DNA of 64,000 nt from positions 248,001 to 312,000 of the forward strand of contig NC_014166.1 of assembly GCF_000092245.1 (NCBI RefSeq). Direction: 5' to 3'. Each line of letters begins with the position of its first letter. The first letter of the stretch is position 1. Below, one piece after another: positions 56,168-64,000 of the stretch. The position numbers and the translations under genes were made by a program. This stretch comes from Arcobacter nitrofigilis DSM 7299. GTDB lineage: Bacteria > Campylobacterota > Campylobacteria > Campylobacterales > Arcobacteraceae. A model generated the notes under the pieces. It ran no database searches, had not been told where the DNA came from, and was given only the letters and a program-made list of their open reading frames with translations.

Positions 56168-56253
56168 AATAGTATTTAATTACTTTGTAAAAATATGAAT
56201 CTCTGCTTATAAAACTTTTTCATCAAGAAATGAATTCTTAAGAATTATAATAA
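56168..56253. repeat. Direct repeat, left copy (bounds the 6.3-kb segment)
   Basis: About 85 bases align with 62545-62632: a shared start aatagtatttaatta, a 20-base identical core (56207-56226), then aaatgaat, ctt and taat blocks, with scattered changes and a one-base gap. In the right copy this is the end of the LysR gene plus the end of the kinase gene. Confidence 0.8.
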
Positions 56254-56254
56254 T
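56207..56254 (-). pseudogene. Stranded 3' end of a histidine kinase gene
   Basis: Read on minus, the last codons give ILKNSFLDEKVL then TAA, matching the C-terminus of the kinase at 62585 (LPKDSFIDEKVL, stop TAA). Upstream the similarity stops and an in-frame stop appears, so only about 15 codons remain. It is evidence that a kinase gene once ended here, or that its 3' end was copied when the intervening segment arrived. Confidence 0.65.
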
Positions 56255-56276
56255 AAGTTAATCTACCTTTTTTAAG

Positions 56277-57131
56277 TCAAGTATTTTTAGATACCTTTAA
56301 TAAATATAAAGAGTTTACAAATAAAGATAATATTATAATAAAACCACCTGTAAAAGTGCCATCTGAAGGAACTTCTCTTAAAATCAACCAAACAAAAAAT
56401 GGTGCAGCCACAGCTTCTAAAGTCATCAATAAACTAACTTCACTAGCGGGTAACTGTTTTGTTCCAAGAGAGATAAGAACTCTTGATATAGGAACTACTA
56501 AAAGGCCAGCTAATAATAAAATCATTAAGGTACTCATATCAATCAGCAGATTACTAGCAAGAAAAAAAGATATAGTTGCAATGATGAGACCTCCAAATGC
56601 AATAATTGCAAATCTATTGGCTTCATTGTATTTTGAAAGTACTACAAAATATAAAGAGAATAAATTTGCACTAACAAGTGCATAAATATTCCCCCTCATG
56701 TCACCACTGCCTAATTGCGAAAAGAAAATAACCGTTAGTCCAACAAAAATAAAAAAAGATACAATATAAATATTTTTTTTACTTTTTTCTTTATAAAGTA
56801 AATATGAATAAAAAGCAGAAAACAATGGAGCAGAAGCTAGTATGAAAACAGTATTTGCAACTGTTGTTGTTTTAATGGCATTAATAAAAAAAACAATTGA
56901 TATTCCAGATAAAGCACCACAGATCAAAATAGGCTGGATGTTCACTTTATATATAAAGATTGTTTTTTTCTTTAAGGTTGTCAACAAAATAATATTTAAG
57001 CTTAAAAACATGAAAATACCAATATAAAACGCAAATGTAAGTGCATCAATAGAAGTTATCTTCATAAAGAGTGTTTCTATACTCATAAGTAATACACCAA
57101 AGATAGTTATTAATATAGCTCGTAAATGCAA
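56277..57131 (-). CDS. EamA/DMT-superfamily exporter, second paralogue
   Basis: An inner-membrane protein of about ten hydrophobic segments in two EamA repeats. I start at TTG 57131, five bases after AAAGGA, giving 284 residues, which matches the paralogue at 3262 end to end; a longer frame from 57197 adds 22 residues with no ribosome-binding site. Residues such as FGVLLMSIETLFMKITSIDALTFAFYIGIFMF parallel the other copy. It lies inside the segment bounded by direct repeats and is divergent from the ureohydrolase cassette; it may export a product of that pathway. Confidence 0.88.
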   Translation of the reverse strand: MHLRAILITIFGVLLMSIETLFMKITSIDALTFAFYIGIFMFLSLNIILLTTLKKKTIFIYKVNIQPILICGALSGISIVFFINAIKTTTVANTVFILASAPLFSAFYSYLLYKEKSKKNIYIVSFFIFVGLTVIFFSQLGSGDMRGNIYALVSANLFSLYFVVLSKYNEANRFAIIAFGGLIIATISFFLASNLLIDMSTLMILLLAGLLVVPISRVLISLGTKQLPASEVSLLMTLEAVAAPFFVWLILREVPSDGTFTGGFIIILSLFVNSLYLLKVSKNT

Positions 57132-57307
57132 GTTTTTCCTTTGTATCTTTTCTGAATAATTTATATAAAACTGCGTAATATACAAAATAATATGCAATTA
57201 GAGAAATAAAATTTATTGATTATTTTCATAAATTTATTTGATATATAATTTATACATTAATTTGAATTTTATCTGATAGAATTTGAACAATTTATATATT
57301 CTTAGAT

Positions 57308-57369
57308 GTATACTTTATATACATAATTATAAGACATGTAAAGAAAATGCTTTGCTAGAATAATAGTTG
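57308..57369 (+). promoter_or_regulatory. Promoter segment of the ureohydrolase-transporter cassette
   Basis: Contains the dyad GTATA-N5-TATAC (57308-57322) and, further on, the 19-base block tttgctagaataatagttg (57351-57369), whose TGCTAGAAT reads as an extended -10 box. The block and dyad recur upstream of the LysR gene at 61571-61639, with a wider dyad spacing there. The dyad is a candidate operator for the LysR protein. Confidence 0.55.
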
Positions 57370-57417
57370 TCAATTTAAAAAACAATATATTATTTAAGAA
57401 AAAAAGGAGATATTTAT

Positions 57418-58353
57418 ATGAAAAAAAGTAATTTAATGAATCTAATTGTAGATAAGGCTGGGTTAATTAAACCTATTTTAAATGGAGAAAGTAAAACAAT
57501 GAAAAGTATACTTTTCCCATTCCAGAAAACGTTATTGGTCGCTAGTCTAGTATGCACGACTTTTGTTCATACTGCTCAAGCTGATTTACTTGAAGATATT
57601 AAAGCAAAAGGAGAAATAGTTATTGCGACTGAAGCACGTTATGCTCCTTTTGAAATGCTTAAAGATGGAAAAATTGTTGGTTACGATGAAGATATTTTAC
57701 ATGAAATTTTAAAGGATTTGCCAGGTGTAAAGTTAACTCAATTAGATTTACCTTTTCAAGGAATTTTAACTGGTCTTAGTGCTAAACGTTATGATTTTGT
57801 AGTTACTGCATTAACATTAACCAAAAAGCGAATGGATAAATATGCTTTTACCTATCCCATTTCAACAGCTTCACTTGTCATCTTAAAACGCAAAGGAGAT
57901 GATCGTATCAAGTCACCAAAAGATATGGCTGGCATGATTCTTGGTATACAACGTGGTTCGGCGCAATTAAAGACTATCAAGGCATATGAAAAGGCTGAGC
58001 TTTCAAAGAAAGGTTATAAAAAAATTAAAGAGTTTACTGATTACAACGAAGCTTACACAGCCTTAGCATCAGGACGAGTAGACGTTGTACCCCAAGCACT
58101 ACCAAATTTGGCCTCAGTAGTTAAAGAACGTTCTGATATATTTGAGATTGTTAGACCTAGTTTTGGTCCTGACTTATATTACGGTTGGGTAGGTAGAAAA
58201 GATGCCGAATCAGCTTCTTTAGTACAGTTTTTTAGTGATGGAATAGAAAAATTACACAAAAATGGCAAGTTAGCAGAGCTACAAATGAAATGGTTCGGAT
58301 TTAAAATGGATTTTCCAACAGGATTTGTACCTATGTCTCAAGGTGAGAAATAA
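57418..58353 (+). CDS. Polar amino acid ABC transporter, substrate-binding protein
   Basis: A family 3 periplasmic binding protein (KGEIVIATEARYAPFEMLKDGKIVGYDEDIL, YDFVVTALTLTKKRMDKYAFTYPI). A normal signal peptide begins at Met 28 (ATG 57499: MKSILFPFQKTLLVASLVC, Ala-rich cleavage site before DLLED). The best ribosome-binding site, AAAAAGGAG, stands before ATG 57418, giving a 27-residue N-terminal extension; either start is possible. From the signal peptide on, arginine codons are mostly CGN, unlike neighbouring genes. It lies first in the cassette and is followed after two bases by the ureohydrolase gene. Confidence 0.9.
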   Translation: MKKSNLMNLIVDKAGLIKPILNGESKTMKSILFPFQKTLLVASLVCTTFVHTAQADLLEDIKAKGEIVIATEARYAPFEMLKDGKIVGYDEDILHEILKDLPGVKLTQLDLPFQGILTGLSAKRYDFVVTALTLTKKRMDKYAFTYPISTASLVILKRKGDDRIKSPKDMAGMILGIQRGSAQLKTIKAYEKAELSKKGYKKIKEFTDYNEAYTALASGRVDVVPQALPNLASVVKERSDIFEIVRPSFGPDLYYGWVGRKDAESASLVQFFSDGIEKLHKNGKLAELQMKWFGFKMDFPTGFVPMSQGEK

Positions 58354-58355
58354 AT

Positions 58356-59309
58356 ATGAGTCAAGATCAACAACAATTACCCCGATATAGTGGTATTGCT
58401 ACTTTTATGCGATGTGCTTATGAAGAGTCATTAGAAGGAATTGATATTGGATTGATTGGTGTACCATTTGATGGTGGTGTAACTAACCGTACTGGTACAC
58501 GTCATGGTCCTCGTGATATCCGAGTTCAGTCAACTTTAATGCGTTCAGTCAACCAAAGTACTGGTATTGCACCTTTTGAATTATGTAAAGTTGCTGATGT
58601 AGGTGATGCATTACCAGAAAGCCCATTTGAACTAGAACGTAGCCATAAATCTATTCAAAGTTTTTTTGAAAAGGTTGTTGAAGCAGGCGTGCTTCCCATT
58701 TCAGCTGGTGGAGACCATTCAATAAGTTTACCTATTTTAAGAGCTTTAGCTAAAGATGAGCCTGTAGCATTAGTACACTTCGATGCTCATTGTGATACTG
58801 GTGGCGACTATTTAGGATCTAAATTCCATCATGGTTCTCCTTTTAGAGTAGCTGTTGAAGAAGGCTTAATTGATCCTAAAAAAACTATTCAAATAGGTAT
58901 TAGAGGTTCACTTAATCATAAAGAAATGTGGAAGTTTAGTCATGATAGTGGTATGCGCGTTATCTATATGGATGAGTTTTATGACTTAGGTGTTGATGGA
59001 ATAATTAAAGAAATTCATAAAATAGTGGGAGAGACACCTACTTATATCACCTTTGATGTTGACGGTTTAGATCCAGCCTTTGCAGTTGGAACAGGTACGC
59101 CCGAAGTTGGTGGTTTTACTACCTTTGAAGCAATTGAAATGATCCGTGGGTTAACAGGTTTGCATATAGTTGGAGGAGATGTAGTTGAAGTCTCACCTCC
59201 CTTTGATCCCTCTGGTTCAACAGCATTAGTAGGCGCAACCATGATGTTCGAATTACTTTGTATTGCTGCTGAGTCATTAGTAGCGCGTAAAGATAGCTTG
59301 GCATGTTAG
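58356..59309 (+). CDS. Ureohydrolase, agmatinase/guanidinobutyrase-like
   Basis: A 317-residue arginase-superfamily enzyme that hydrolyses a guanidino compound to urea and an amine. The two-metal site is complete: H121 in SAGGDHS, D143, H145 and D147 in FDAHCDTGG, and D234 and D236 in FDVDGLDPAF. The start LPRYSGIATFMR and the GVTNRTGTRHGPRDIR and VEVSPPFDPSG segments are closest, from memory, to guanidinobutyrase/guanidinopropionase-type enzymes rather than arginase; the substrate is inferred. Arginine codons are largely CGT/CGA. It sits between the binding protein and permease genes of an uptake system, overlapping the permease by seven bases, which points to coupled import and hydrolysis. 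Confidence 0.9.
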   Translation: MSQDQQQLPRYSGIATFMRCAYEESLEGIDIGLIGVPFDGGVTNRTGTRHGPRDIRVQSTLMRSVNQSTGIAPFELCKVADVGDALPESPFELERSHKSIQSFFEKVVEAGVLPISAGGDHSISLPILRALAKDEPVALVHFDAHCDTGGDYLGSKFHHGSPFRVAVEEGLIDPKKTIQIGIRGSLNHKEMWKFSHDSGMRVIYMDEFYDLGVDGIIKEIHKIVGETPTYITFDVDGLDPAFAVGTGTPEVGGFTTFEAIEMIRGLTGLHIVGGDVVEVSPPFDPSGSTALVGATMMFELLCIAAESLVARKDSLAC

Positions 59310-59953
59310 ACTTTAGTGTTGTATTTGAACATTTAAATGATTTATTGAATGGGCTATGGATGACCACATGGATATCCTTGCTATCGATTTTAATTGGTTT
59401 TATATTTAGTATTATTTTATGTCTAGGTCGTTTATCTTCAAATACTTTCATTAATTTTATCTGTCGATTTTATATCAGTGCAATAAGAGGAACTCCTTTA
59501 CTAGTTCAATTAACGATTGTGTTCTATTTTCTACCATATTGGGGAATAAATATACCCTCGATTGCAGCTGCTATTATTACTTTATCAATGAATACAGCAG
59601 CATTCCAAGCTGAAATTTTACGTGGGGGTTTTCAAACAATCCCTCATGGTCAAAAAGAAACAGCTTGGAGCTATGGTTATACACCCTTTCAATGTTTATA
59701 TTATATCGAATTACCACAAGTAATAAGAAAAGTATTACCATCATTAACCAATGAAATTATTGACATTATTAAGAACTCTGCGCTTATTTCAACAATCGCA
59801 GTAATTGATTTAATGAGGGTTACACAGGTTTATTCATCAACAACGTATCGCCCAATTGAATTTTTTGTTTCTGCAGGGTTACTGTATTTACTACTTACTT
59901 CTTGTATCAGTATTTTGGGACGTTATATCGAATCCCGTTTAACGACGCACTAG
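59303..59953 (+). CDS. Polar amino acid ABC transporter permease 1
   Basis: A 216-residue permease with about five transmembrane segments, the HisM-type start GLWMTTWISLLSILIGFIFS and the EAA loop EILRGGFQTIPHGQKETAWSYGYTPFQ. It pairs with the next gene to form the membrane channel. Its start overlaps the ureohydrolase gene by seven bases. CGN arginine codons dominate, as in the rest of the cassette. Confidence 0.93.
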   Translation: MLDFSVVFEHLNDLLNGLWMTTWISLLSILIGFIFSIILCLGRLSSNTFINFICRFYISAIRGTPLLVQLTIVFYFLPYWGINIPSIAAAIITLSMNTAAFQAEILRGGFQTIPHGQKETAWSYGYTPFQCLYYIELPQVIRKVLPSLTNEIIDIIKNSALISTIAVIDLMRVTQVYSSTTYRPIEFFVSAGLLYLLLTSCISILGRYIESRLTTH

Positions 59954-59959
59954 GAGATT

Positions 59960-60625
59960 GTGAAAATGGATTTAAGTCTTTATATTACTTATTGGCCTTT
60001 ATTATTTAAAGGACTTTTATTTACTATCTACATTTGCTCAATTGGTATATTTTTAGCCATTCTGGGAGGGTTAATTCTATATCGTATTAATAGAATTAAT
60101 TTGCTCATTACACGTTTGATTTATTCTATTTATTTAACTGTGTTCCGTGGGACACCTTTGCTTGTTCAAGTTTATTTAGTCTATTACGGTGGACCATTTA
60201 TTGGATTAGAGTTAACGGCAGAACAAGTGGGTATTTTAGGTCTTAGCTTATATGGTGCAGCTTACTTTGCTGAAATATTCCGTTCAGGATTTGAAAGTAT
60301 TCCTAAAGGACATATTGAAGCAGCTTACGATTTAGGTTACTCACGTCAGCAAATTTTGAGATATATTCAACTACCAGAGATGTTGGGTTTGATTCTTCCA
60401 CCAAGTATTAATTTAACTATTATTTTAATTAAAGAATCTGCAATTCTTTCTATTATTACAGTATCTGAACTCACAACAGCAGCAGTTACAATGGGAACAG
60501 AAACATTTAGTATGGTTGAACCTTATGTATTTTTAGCTTTATCTTATTGGTGTATTACATTCATTGTCGCAAAAATAGGTTCTTGGTGTGAAAATCGAAG
60601 CATTATTCATTTGCAACGTAGCTAA
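59960..60625 (+). CDS. Polar amino acid ABC transporter permease 2
   Basis: A 221-residue permease of the same family: the start WPLLFKGLLFTIYICSIGIF, FRGTPLLVQVYLVYYGGPF, and the EAA loop EIFRSGFESIPKGHIEAAYDLGYSRQQ. It lies six bases after permease 1, whose membrane topology it shares. The ATG follows AGGAGATTG. Confidence 0.93.
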   Translation: MKMDLSLYITYWPLLFKGLLFTIYICSIGIFLAILGGLILYRINRINLLITRLIYSIYLTVFRGTPLLVQVYLVYYGGPFIGLELTAEQVGILGLSLYGAAYFAEIFRSGFESIPKGHIEAAYDLGYSRQQILRYIQLPEMLGLILPPSINLTIILIKESAILSIITVSELTTAAVTMGTETFSMVEPYVFLALSYWCITFIVAKIGSWCENRSIIHLQRS

Positions 60626-60646
60626 GTTAAGAATTCAGGAGAAGTT

Positions 60647-61444
60647 ATGAAAATAGTACAACATAAAGCAATAAAACTAATTAATTTAAAAAAGCACTTT
60701 GGTGATAATGAAGTATTAAAGGGAATCAATTTCGATATCGATTATGGGAAAGTGGTCTGTATTATTGGAGGATCAGGATCAGGGAAAAGTACAATGCTTA
60801 GATGCATGAACTTCCTTGAACAATACGATGGAGGCGAAGTACAAATAAATGGAAAACTATTAGGTTATGGTTCCGATTCTCAAGGTAATCTAGAATTATT
60901 ACCGAGTCAATTTATACAAAAAGATTTAGCAGAAGTTTGCATGGTTTTTCAACAATTTAATCTGTGGCCACACATGAGTGTGATTGACAATGTCATGTCC
61001 CCACTATTACGAGTTCATCACTTAAGTAAAAAAGAGGCTGAAGAAAGAGCCGTAAAAGTACTTGAAAAAGTTGATATGCTACATAAAAGGGATGCTTATC
61101 CTGCCCAATTGTCAGGTGGACAACAACAACGTGTTGCAATTGCACGTGCATTAGGTACTGAGCCTAAAATTATGTTATTTGATGAGCCTACTTCAGCACT
61201 TGACCCTGAATTAGTAGGTGAAGTATTAAAAGTAATGAAATCACTTGCTCAAGATGGTATGACCATGGTTATAGTGACTCATGAAATGGGATTTGCAGCT
61301 CAAGTATCAGATAAAGTTGTCTTTCTTGCAAATGGTTTAATTGAAGAAGAAGGAGACCCAAAAATACTTTTTAGTCAACCTAAATCAGAAAAATTAAAAA
61401 GCTTTTTAAGTACATGGACTGAAAGGAATAGTGGAATTATATAG
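60647..61444 (+). CDS. Polar amino acid ABC transporter ATP-binding protein
   Basis: A 265-residue GlnQ/HisP-type ATPase that powers the two permeases. Walker A is GGSGSGKST, the signature motif is LSGGQQQR, Walker B is [13 protein letters not shown] and the switch His is in VIVTHEMG. An insertion between Walker A and the Q loop ([19 protein letters not shown]) is found in several HisP-like proteins. AGGAG precedes the start. It is the last gene of the cassette; a strong terminator follows. Confidence 0.95.
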   Translation: MKIVQHKAIKLINLKKHFGDNEVLKGINFDIDYGKVVCIIGGSGSGKSTMLRCMNFLEQYDGGEVQINGKLLGYGSDSQGNLELLPSQFIQKDLAEVCMVFQQFNLWPHMSVIDNVMSPLLRVHHLSKKEAEERAVKVLEKVDMLHKRDAYPAQLSGGQQQRVAIARALGTEPKIMLFDEPTSALDPELVGEVLKVMKSLAQDGMTMVIVTHEMGFAAQVSDKVVFLANGLIEEEGDPKILFSQPKSEKLKSFLSTWTERNSGII

Positions 61445-61496
61445 TTTCCCCAATCTTACATTATAAAACATTTTTTGATAATAGAACCATTTGAAT

Positions 61497-61533
61497 AAAG
61501 AGAGCGATAATAAAACATTGCTCTCTTTTTTTA
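61497..61533 (+). terminator. Rho-independent terminator of the cassette
   Basis: Stem aaagagagc/gctctcttt (61497-61505/61520-61528) with a 14-base loop, followed by five more T residues, 53 bases after the ATPase stop. It separates the cassette from the LysR gene, which has its own promoter. Confidence 0.88.
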
Positions 61534-61570
61534 ATATGAACTTTTGTTTATATATCCCTTTTTGAATAGT

Positions 61571-61639
61571 GTATACTAGGCTACTTAATATACAATATAA
61601 TAACTAATTAAGAAAAATATTTTGCTAGAATAATAGTTG
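61571..61639 (+). promoter_or_regulatory. LysR gene promoter, copy of the cassette promoter
   Basis: GTATA-N13-TATAC (61571-61593) and the 19-base block tttgctagaataatagttg (61621-61639) repeat the arrangement found before the binding-protein gene at 57308-57369. The extended -10 reading TGCTAGAAT places the start of transcription about 35 bases before the ATG. Confidence 0.55.
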
Positions 61640-61670
61640 ACAATTAAAAACTAAAATAGGTAAGATAAAA

Positions 61671-62549
61671 ATGACAATAAGAGAGATGGATATATTTGTA
61701 AATGTTGCAGAATTATCAAACTTAACAAAAGTTTCTGAAAAAATGAATTTAACCCAACCAAGTATTTCTATGACTATCAAATCAATTGAAGAAGAATTTA
61801 ATGAAAAAATGTTTGATAGAATAAGTAAAAAATTAATAGTAAATGAAAGGGGTAGAGTATTATATGAAGAAATTACTCCTATATTATTACAATTAAAACA
61901 ATTTAAAGAAAGATTTATCCAGAATAAATTTTCGGGAAATATTAATGTCGCTGCTTCAAATACAATTGGTGTTTATGCTTTAGCTGATGTTTTATATGAT
62001 TACAAGAAGCTACATAAGCATGTAAATATTACTCATTTATATCCAGAACCTGATAATATTATCTCTTTGATTTATGAAGGGAAAGTGGATATTGGATTTA
62101 TTGAATTTGAACTTCTTGATAAAAATATTGTAAAGGAATTACTTTACAAAGATGAACTTATTGTTGTGAGTTCAGATAAATCTCTTATAGAAAAAAGTTT
62201 TTATATTGATCAATTATTTGACAAAGAATGGATAGTAAGAGAAATATCTTCTGCCGTTACTCAAACTTTTTTTGATTATTTAGGAGAGGTGAAATCAGAT
62301 TTAAATATTACATTGGCACTTGAACATACTGTAGCTATAAAGGAACTACTTATAAAACATAAAAATACAATTTCTATTTTACCAGCGAAAAGTGTGGAAA
62401 ACGAAATTCGTTCTAATAAATTATATAAAATTGATATTATTAATATGAAGTTTGAAAGAAATACTTATATGATTTATCATAAAAATAAATTCAAGAATAT
62501 TATCTTTGAATCATTTAGAAAGTTTGCACTTCAAAATATTGTTAAATAG
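61671..62549 (+). CDS. LysR-family transcriptional regulator
   Basis: A 292-residue regulator with an N-terminal winged helix-turn-helix (DIFVNVAELSNLTKVSEKMNLTQPSISMTIKSIEEEF) and a C-terminal effector-binding domain (SGNINVAASNTIGVYALADVL). Codon use is of the local AGA-rich type, unlike the cassette before it. Because its promoter segment is a near copy of the cassette's, it probably regulates both itself and the transporter-ureohydrolase genes, with a guanidino compound or product amine as inducer. It ends inside the right direct repeat. Confidence 0.92.
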   Translation: MTIREMDIFVNVAELSNLTKVSEKMNLTQPSISMTIKSIEEEFNEKMFDRISKKLIVNERGRVLYEEITPILLQLKQFKERFIQNKFSGNINVAASNTIGVYALADVLYDYKKLHKHVNITHLYPEPDNIISLIYEGKVDIGFIEFELLDKNIVKELLYKDELIVVSSDKSLIEKSFYIDQLFDKEWIVREISSAVTQTFFDYLGEVKSDLNITLALEHTVAIKELLIKHKNTISILPAKSVENEIRSNKLYKIDIINMKFERNTYMIYHKNKFKNIIFESFRKFALQNIVK

Positions 62550-62632
62550 TATTTAATTATTTTGAAAAATAGTAAAATTTTCTATTATAAAACTTTTTCA
62601 TCAATAAATGAATCCTTGGGAAGTGTAATATT
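62545..62632. repeat. Direct repeat, right copy
   Basis: Matches 56168-56253 over about 85 bases, including the 20-base identical core at 62585-62604. This copy covers the last bases of the LysR gene, the 35-base gap and the 3' end of the kinase gene. Confidence 0.8.
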
Positions 62633-64000
62633 ATACTCCAATCCATTATTATTTTTGCAATTAAGTTTTCCTTTTAATTGAAAAGAGATAAGAGTTTTCA
62701 TAAGACTAAATCCAAACCCACTCTCCACTTCATCAATATTTGCTCCAATACCATTATCTTTATACATAAAATTTATATTTTTATCATCTTTAGAAAAATA
62801 GATACTAATTTTTGGATTAGGAGTTTGTTTAAAAGCATATTTAACACTATTTAAGATTAACTCATTCATTACAAGTCCTATTGGGATTAGGCTATTTTTG
62901 TTTAATAAAATTTTTTGAATATTCAATTCGTATTGGATACCTAAAGAAGAGTAACTATTTTTGATCTCAGATATGATTTTTTCAATATACTTTTTTAACT
63001 CAATTTTATTTGGATTTTCTGTTTCTAAGAAGTTTTCATATAAAATAGATATTGATTTGATTCTTTTTATATTTTCATCTAAAATATCTTTATCTTTTTC
63101 ATTCTCTAATTTGTCCTTATCCATATATAATAAGGCACTTATTATTTGCAAATTGTTTTTAATTCTATGTGATAACTCTTTTAATAATACTGTTTTATTT
63201 TTTACTTGTATATCTAACTCTTTTGTTCTCTCTTCAACTTTTTTCTCTAAGTTTTTATTTAGTAGAGTTACTTCTTTTTTAGTATTTTCTAAAATAAGGT
63301 TCAATGAAGTATATCTATATGCTAAAGCTATAGAAAAAAGAATAGAGTCTATACTTACTCCAATATCCACTCCTTTGTACAAGTACCAATTATAATCAAT
63401 CATAGAAGCTGCAATTGAAGCTGTTAAAAAGGCACCAGTACAACCAAAGAGAGTTGCTAAAGTAAAGAATACTGCTTTTTTATTTCCCTTTAAATAAGAG
63501 TAAACTCCTAAAAATAACATATAGATACTAAATAATGGAGTAATACAAGAGGCATAAAAGACACTATATTTATATCCTAAAATAGAAGTAAGAATACATA
63601 TTATAATATGTCCAATCAAAATATAGTTTGTATAAGTATTTATTTTAGGAAAATTATCTTTTAACTCTAAAAATGATTTAGCAAAAAGTAAACTAAAAAT
63701 CAAATAGAAAAGTATAGGAATAGATTGCATCCAATTTTGAATATTTGGGTAGTCATAGAATATATATTTAAAAGTATGACCATGATAACTTAGACTCATC
63801 ACAAGATATGATAATAAATATAAAGAGTAATAAAAATATGGCTTATATCTTACAATAATAAATATCAAAATATTAAAAATAAAAATAGCAGAAACGATGC
63901 TATATGTACTTATTTCTATCAAATCCATATTCATTATTTTTTTATAAAAGTTCTTTTCACTTAAAATTGAAAAAGGTACTATAAAAGGATCTCTTGTTTT
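62585..64000 (-). CDS. 7TM-type sensor histidine kinase (HisKA_2), 5' end cut by window
   Basis: The visible part has about seven hydrophobic segments (7TMR-DISM-like, 64 kb side to ~63300), a coiled linker (LEKKVEERTKELDIQVKNKT), a HisKA_2 H box (LKELSHRIKNNLQIISALLYMD) and an HATPase domain (NELILNSVKYAF, DNGIGANID, GFGFSLMK). The first Met (63934) is not a safe start: the frame stays open to base 64000 and reads DPFIVPFSILSEKNFYKK, which suits the end of a periplasmic ligand domain. So the N-terminus probably lies outside. Its 3' end is duplicated at 56207. Confidence 0.87.
   Translation of the reverse strand, partial: KTRDPFIVPFSILSEKNFYKKIMNMDLIEISTYSIVSAIFIFNILIFIIVRYKPYFYYSLYLLSYLVMSLSYHGHTFKYIFYDYPNIQNWMQSIPILFYLIFSLLFAKSFLELKDNFPKINTYTNYILIGHIIICILTSILGYKYSVFYASCITPLFSIYMLFLGVYSYLKGNKKAVFFTLATLFGCTGAFLTASIAASMIDYNWYLYKGVDIGVSIDSILFSIALAYRYTSLNLILENTKKEVTLLNKNLEKKVEERTKELDIQVKNKTVLLKELSHRIKNNLQIISALLYMDKDKLENEKDKDILDENIKRIKSISILYENFLETENPNKIELKKYIEKIISEIKNSYSSLGIQYELNIQKILLNKNSLIPIGLVMNELILNSVKYAFKQTPNPKISIYFSKDDKNINFMYKDNGIGANIDEVESGFGFSLMKTLISFQLKGKLNCKNNNGLEYNITLPKDSFIDEKVL

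Noticed and set aside
62961-63395. 144-codon plus-strand frame inside the right-hand kinase gene
   Set aside because: It is opposite the conserved H-box region; its Phe/Leu/Ser-rich composition is the mirror of a Lys/Glu-rich coding strand.

Overview
The window comes from an AT-rich member of the Campylobacterota, most probably the Arcobacter group. The evidence is the strong use of AGA arginine codons, the four-subunit pyruvate:ferredoxin oxidoreductase in the order gamma-delta-alpha-beta, histidine kinases with an HQWRQPL-type H box, LuxS, and the mix of housekeeping genes. This placement is inferred from gene content only. Both ends are cut inside genes: metH at the left, and a 7TM-type histidine kinase whose frame stays open to the last base at the right.

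Layout. 1-8.6 kb: metH, a DMT exporter, a YjdF-like membrane protein, type II glutamine synthetase, an AraC regulator with a LysE exporter, and mnmD. 8.6-13.7 kb: luxS, then a minus-strand cluster of three unknown proteins, a VWA/DUF2201-like protein, a MoxR AAA+ ATPase, a 62-residue protein and a hemerythrin. 13.7-22.1 kb: sfsA, an AbrB-type membrane protein, beta-carbonic anhydrase, and a two-component system next to a tctCBA tripartite tricarboxylate transporter. 22.1-24 kb: an accessory stretch with two tandem small-RNA-like units, a multi-hairpin element and a lone TIR-like (PF10137-type) effector gene. 24-27.1 kb: the por operon. 27.6-37.4 kb: a HAD phosphatase, a peptide-binding protein, rplM-rpsI, a phosphate-type cluster (phoU, psiE, response regulator, kinase), an EAL-CBS-GGDEF protein, prfA and rpsT. 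37.4-53.3 kb: glmM-lspA, leuC-mobA, thrS-infC-rpmI-rplT, then a long plus-strand run (NFACT protein, cdsA, dxr, tsaD, SUI1-type factor, nnr, cutA, thiG). 53.3-55.2 kb: an AraC-azlC-azlD module. 55.3-55.9 kb: five tRNA genes behind a consensus promoter.

56.1-62.6 kb looks like an inserted or rearranged segment. It holds a DMT exporter and a five-gene cassette (solute-binding protein, ureohydrolase, two permeases, ATPase) rich in CGN arginine codons, unlike its neighbours. A LysR regulator follows. The segment is bounded by about 85-bp imperfect direct repeats; the right copy is the 3' end of the histidine kinase gene, and the left copy is a stranded remnant of that 3' end. The cassette and the LysR gene have nearly identical promoter segments, which suggests shared control of guanidino-compound uptake and hydrolysis.

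The most novel signals are: (i) the tandem RNA pair, whose single-stranded linker is complementary, with one mismatch in 13, to the tctB ribosome-binding site and start codon of the adjacent operon; (ii) the flanked ureohydrolase-transporter cassette; (iii) the MoxR/VWA cluster, whose metallopeptidase-like motif has lost its glutamate; (iv) the lone TIR-like gene set among structured repeats.
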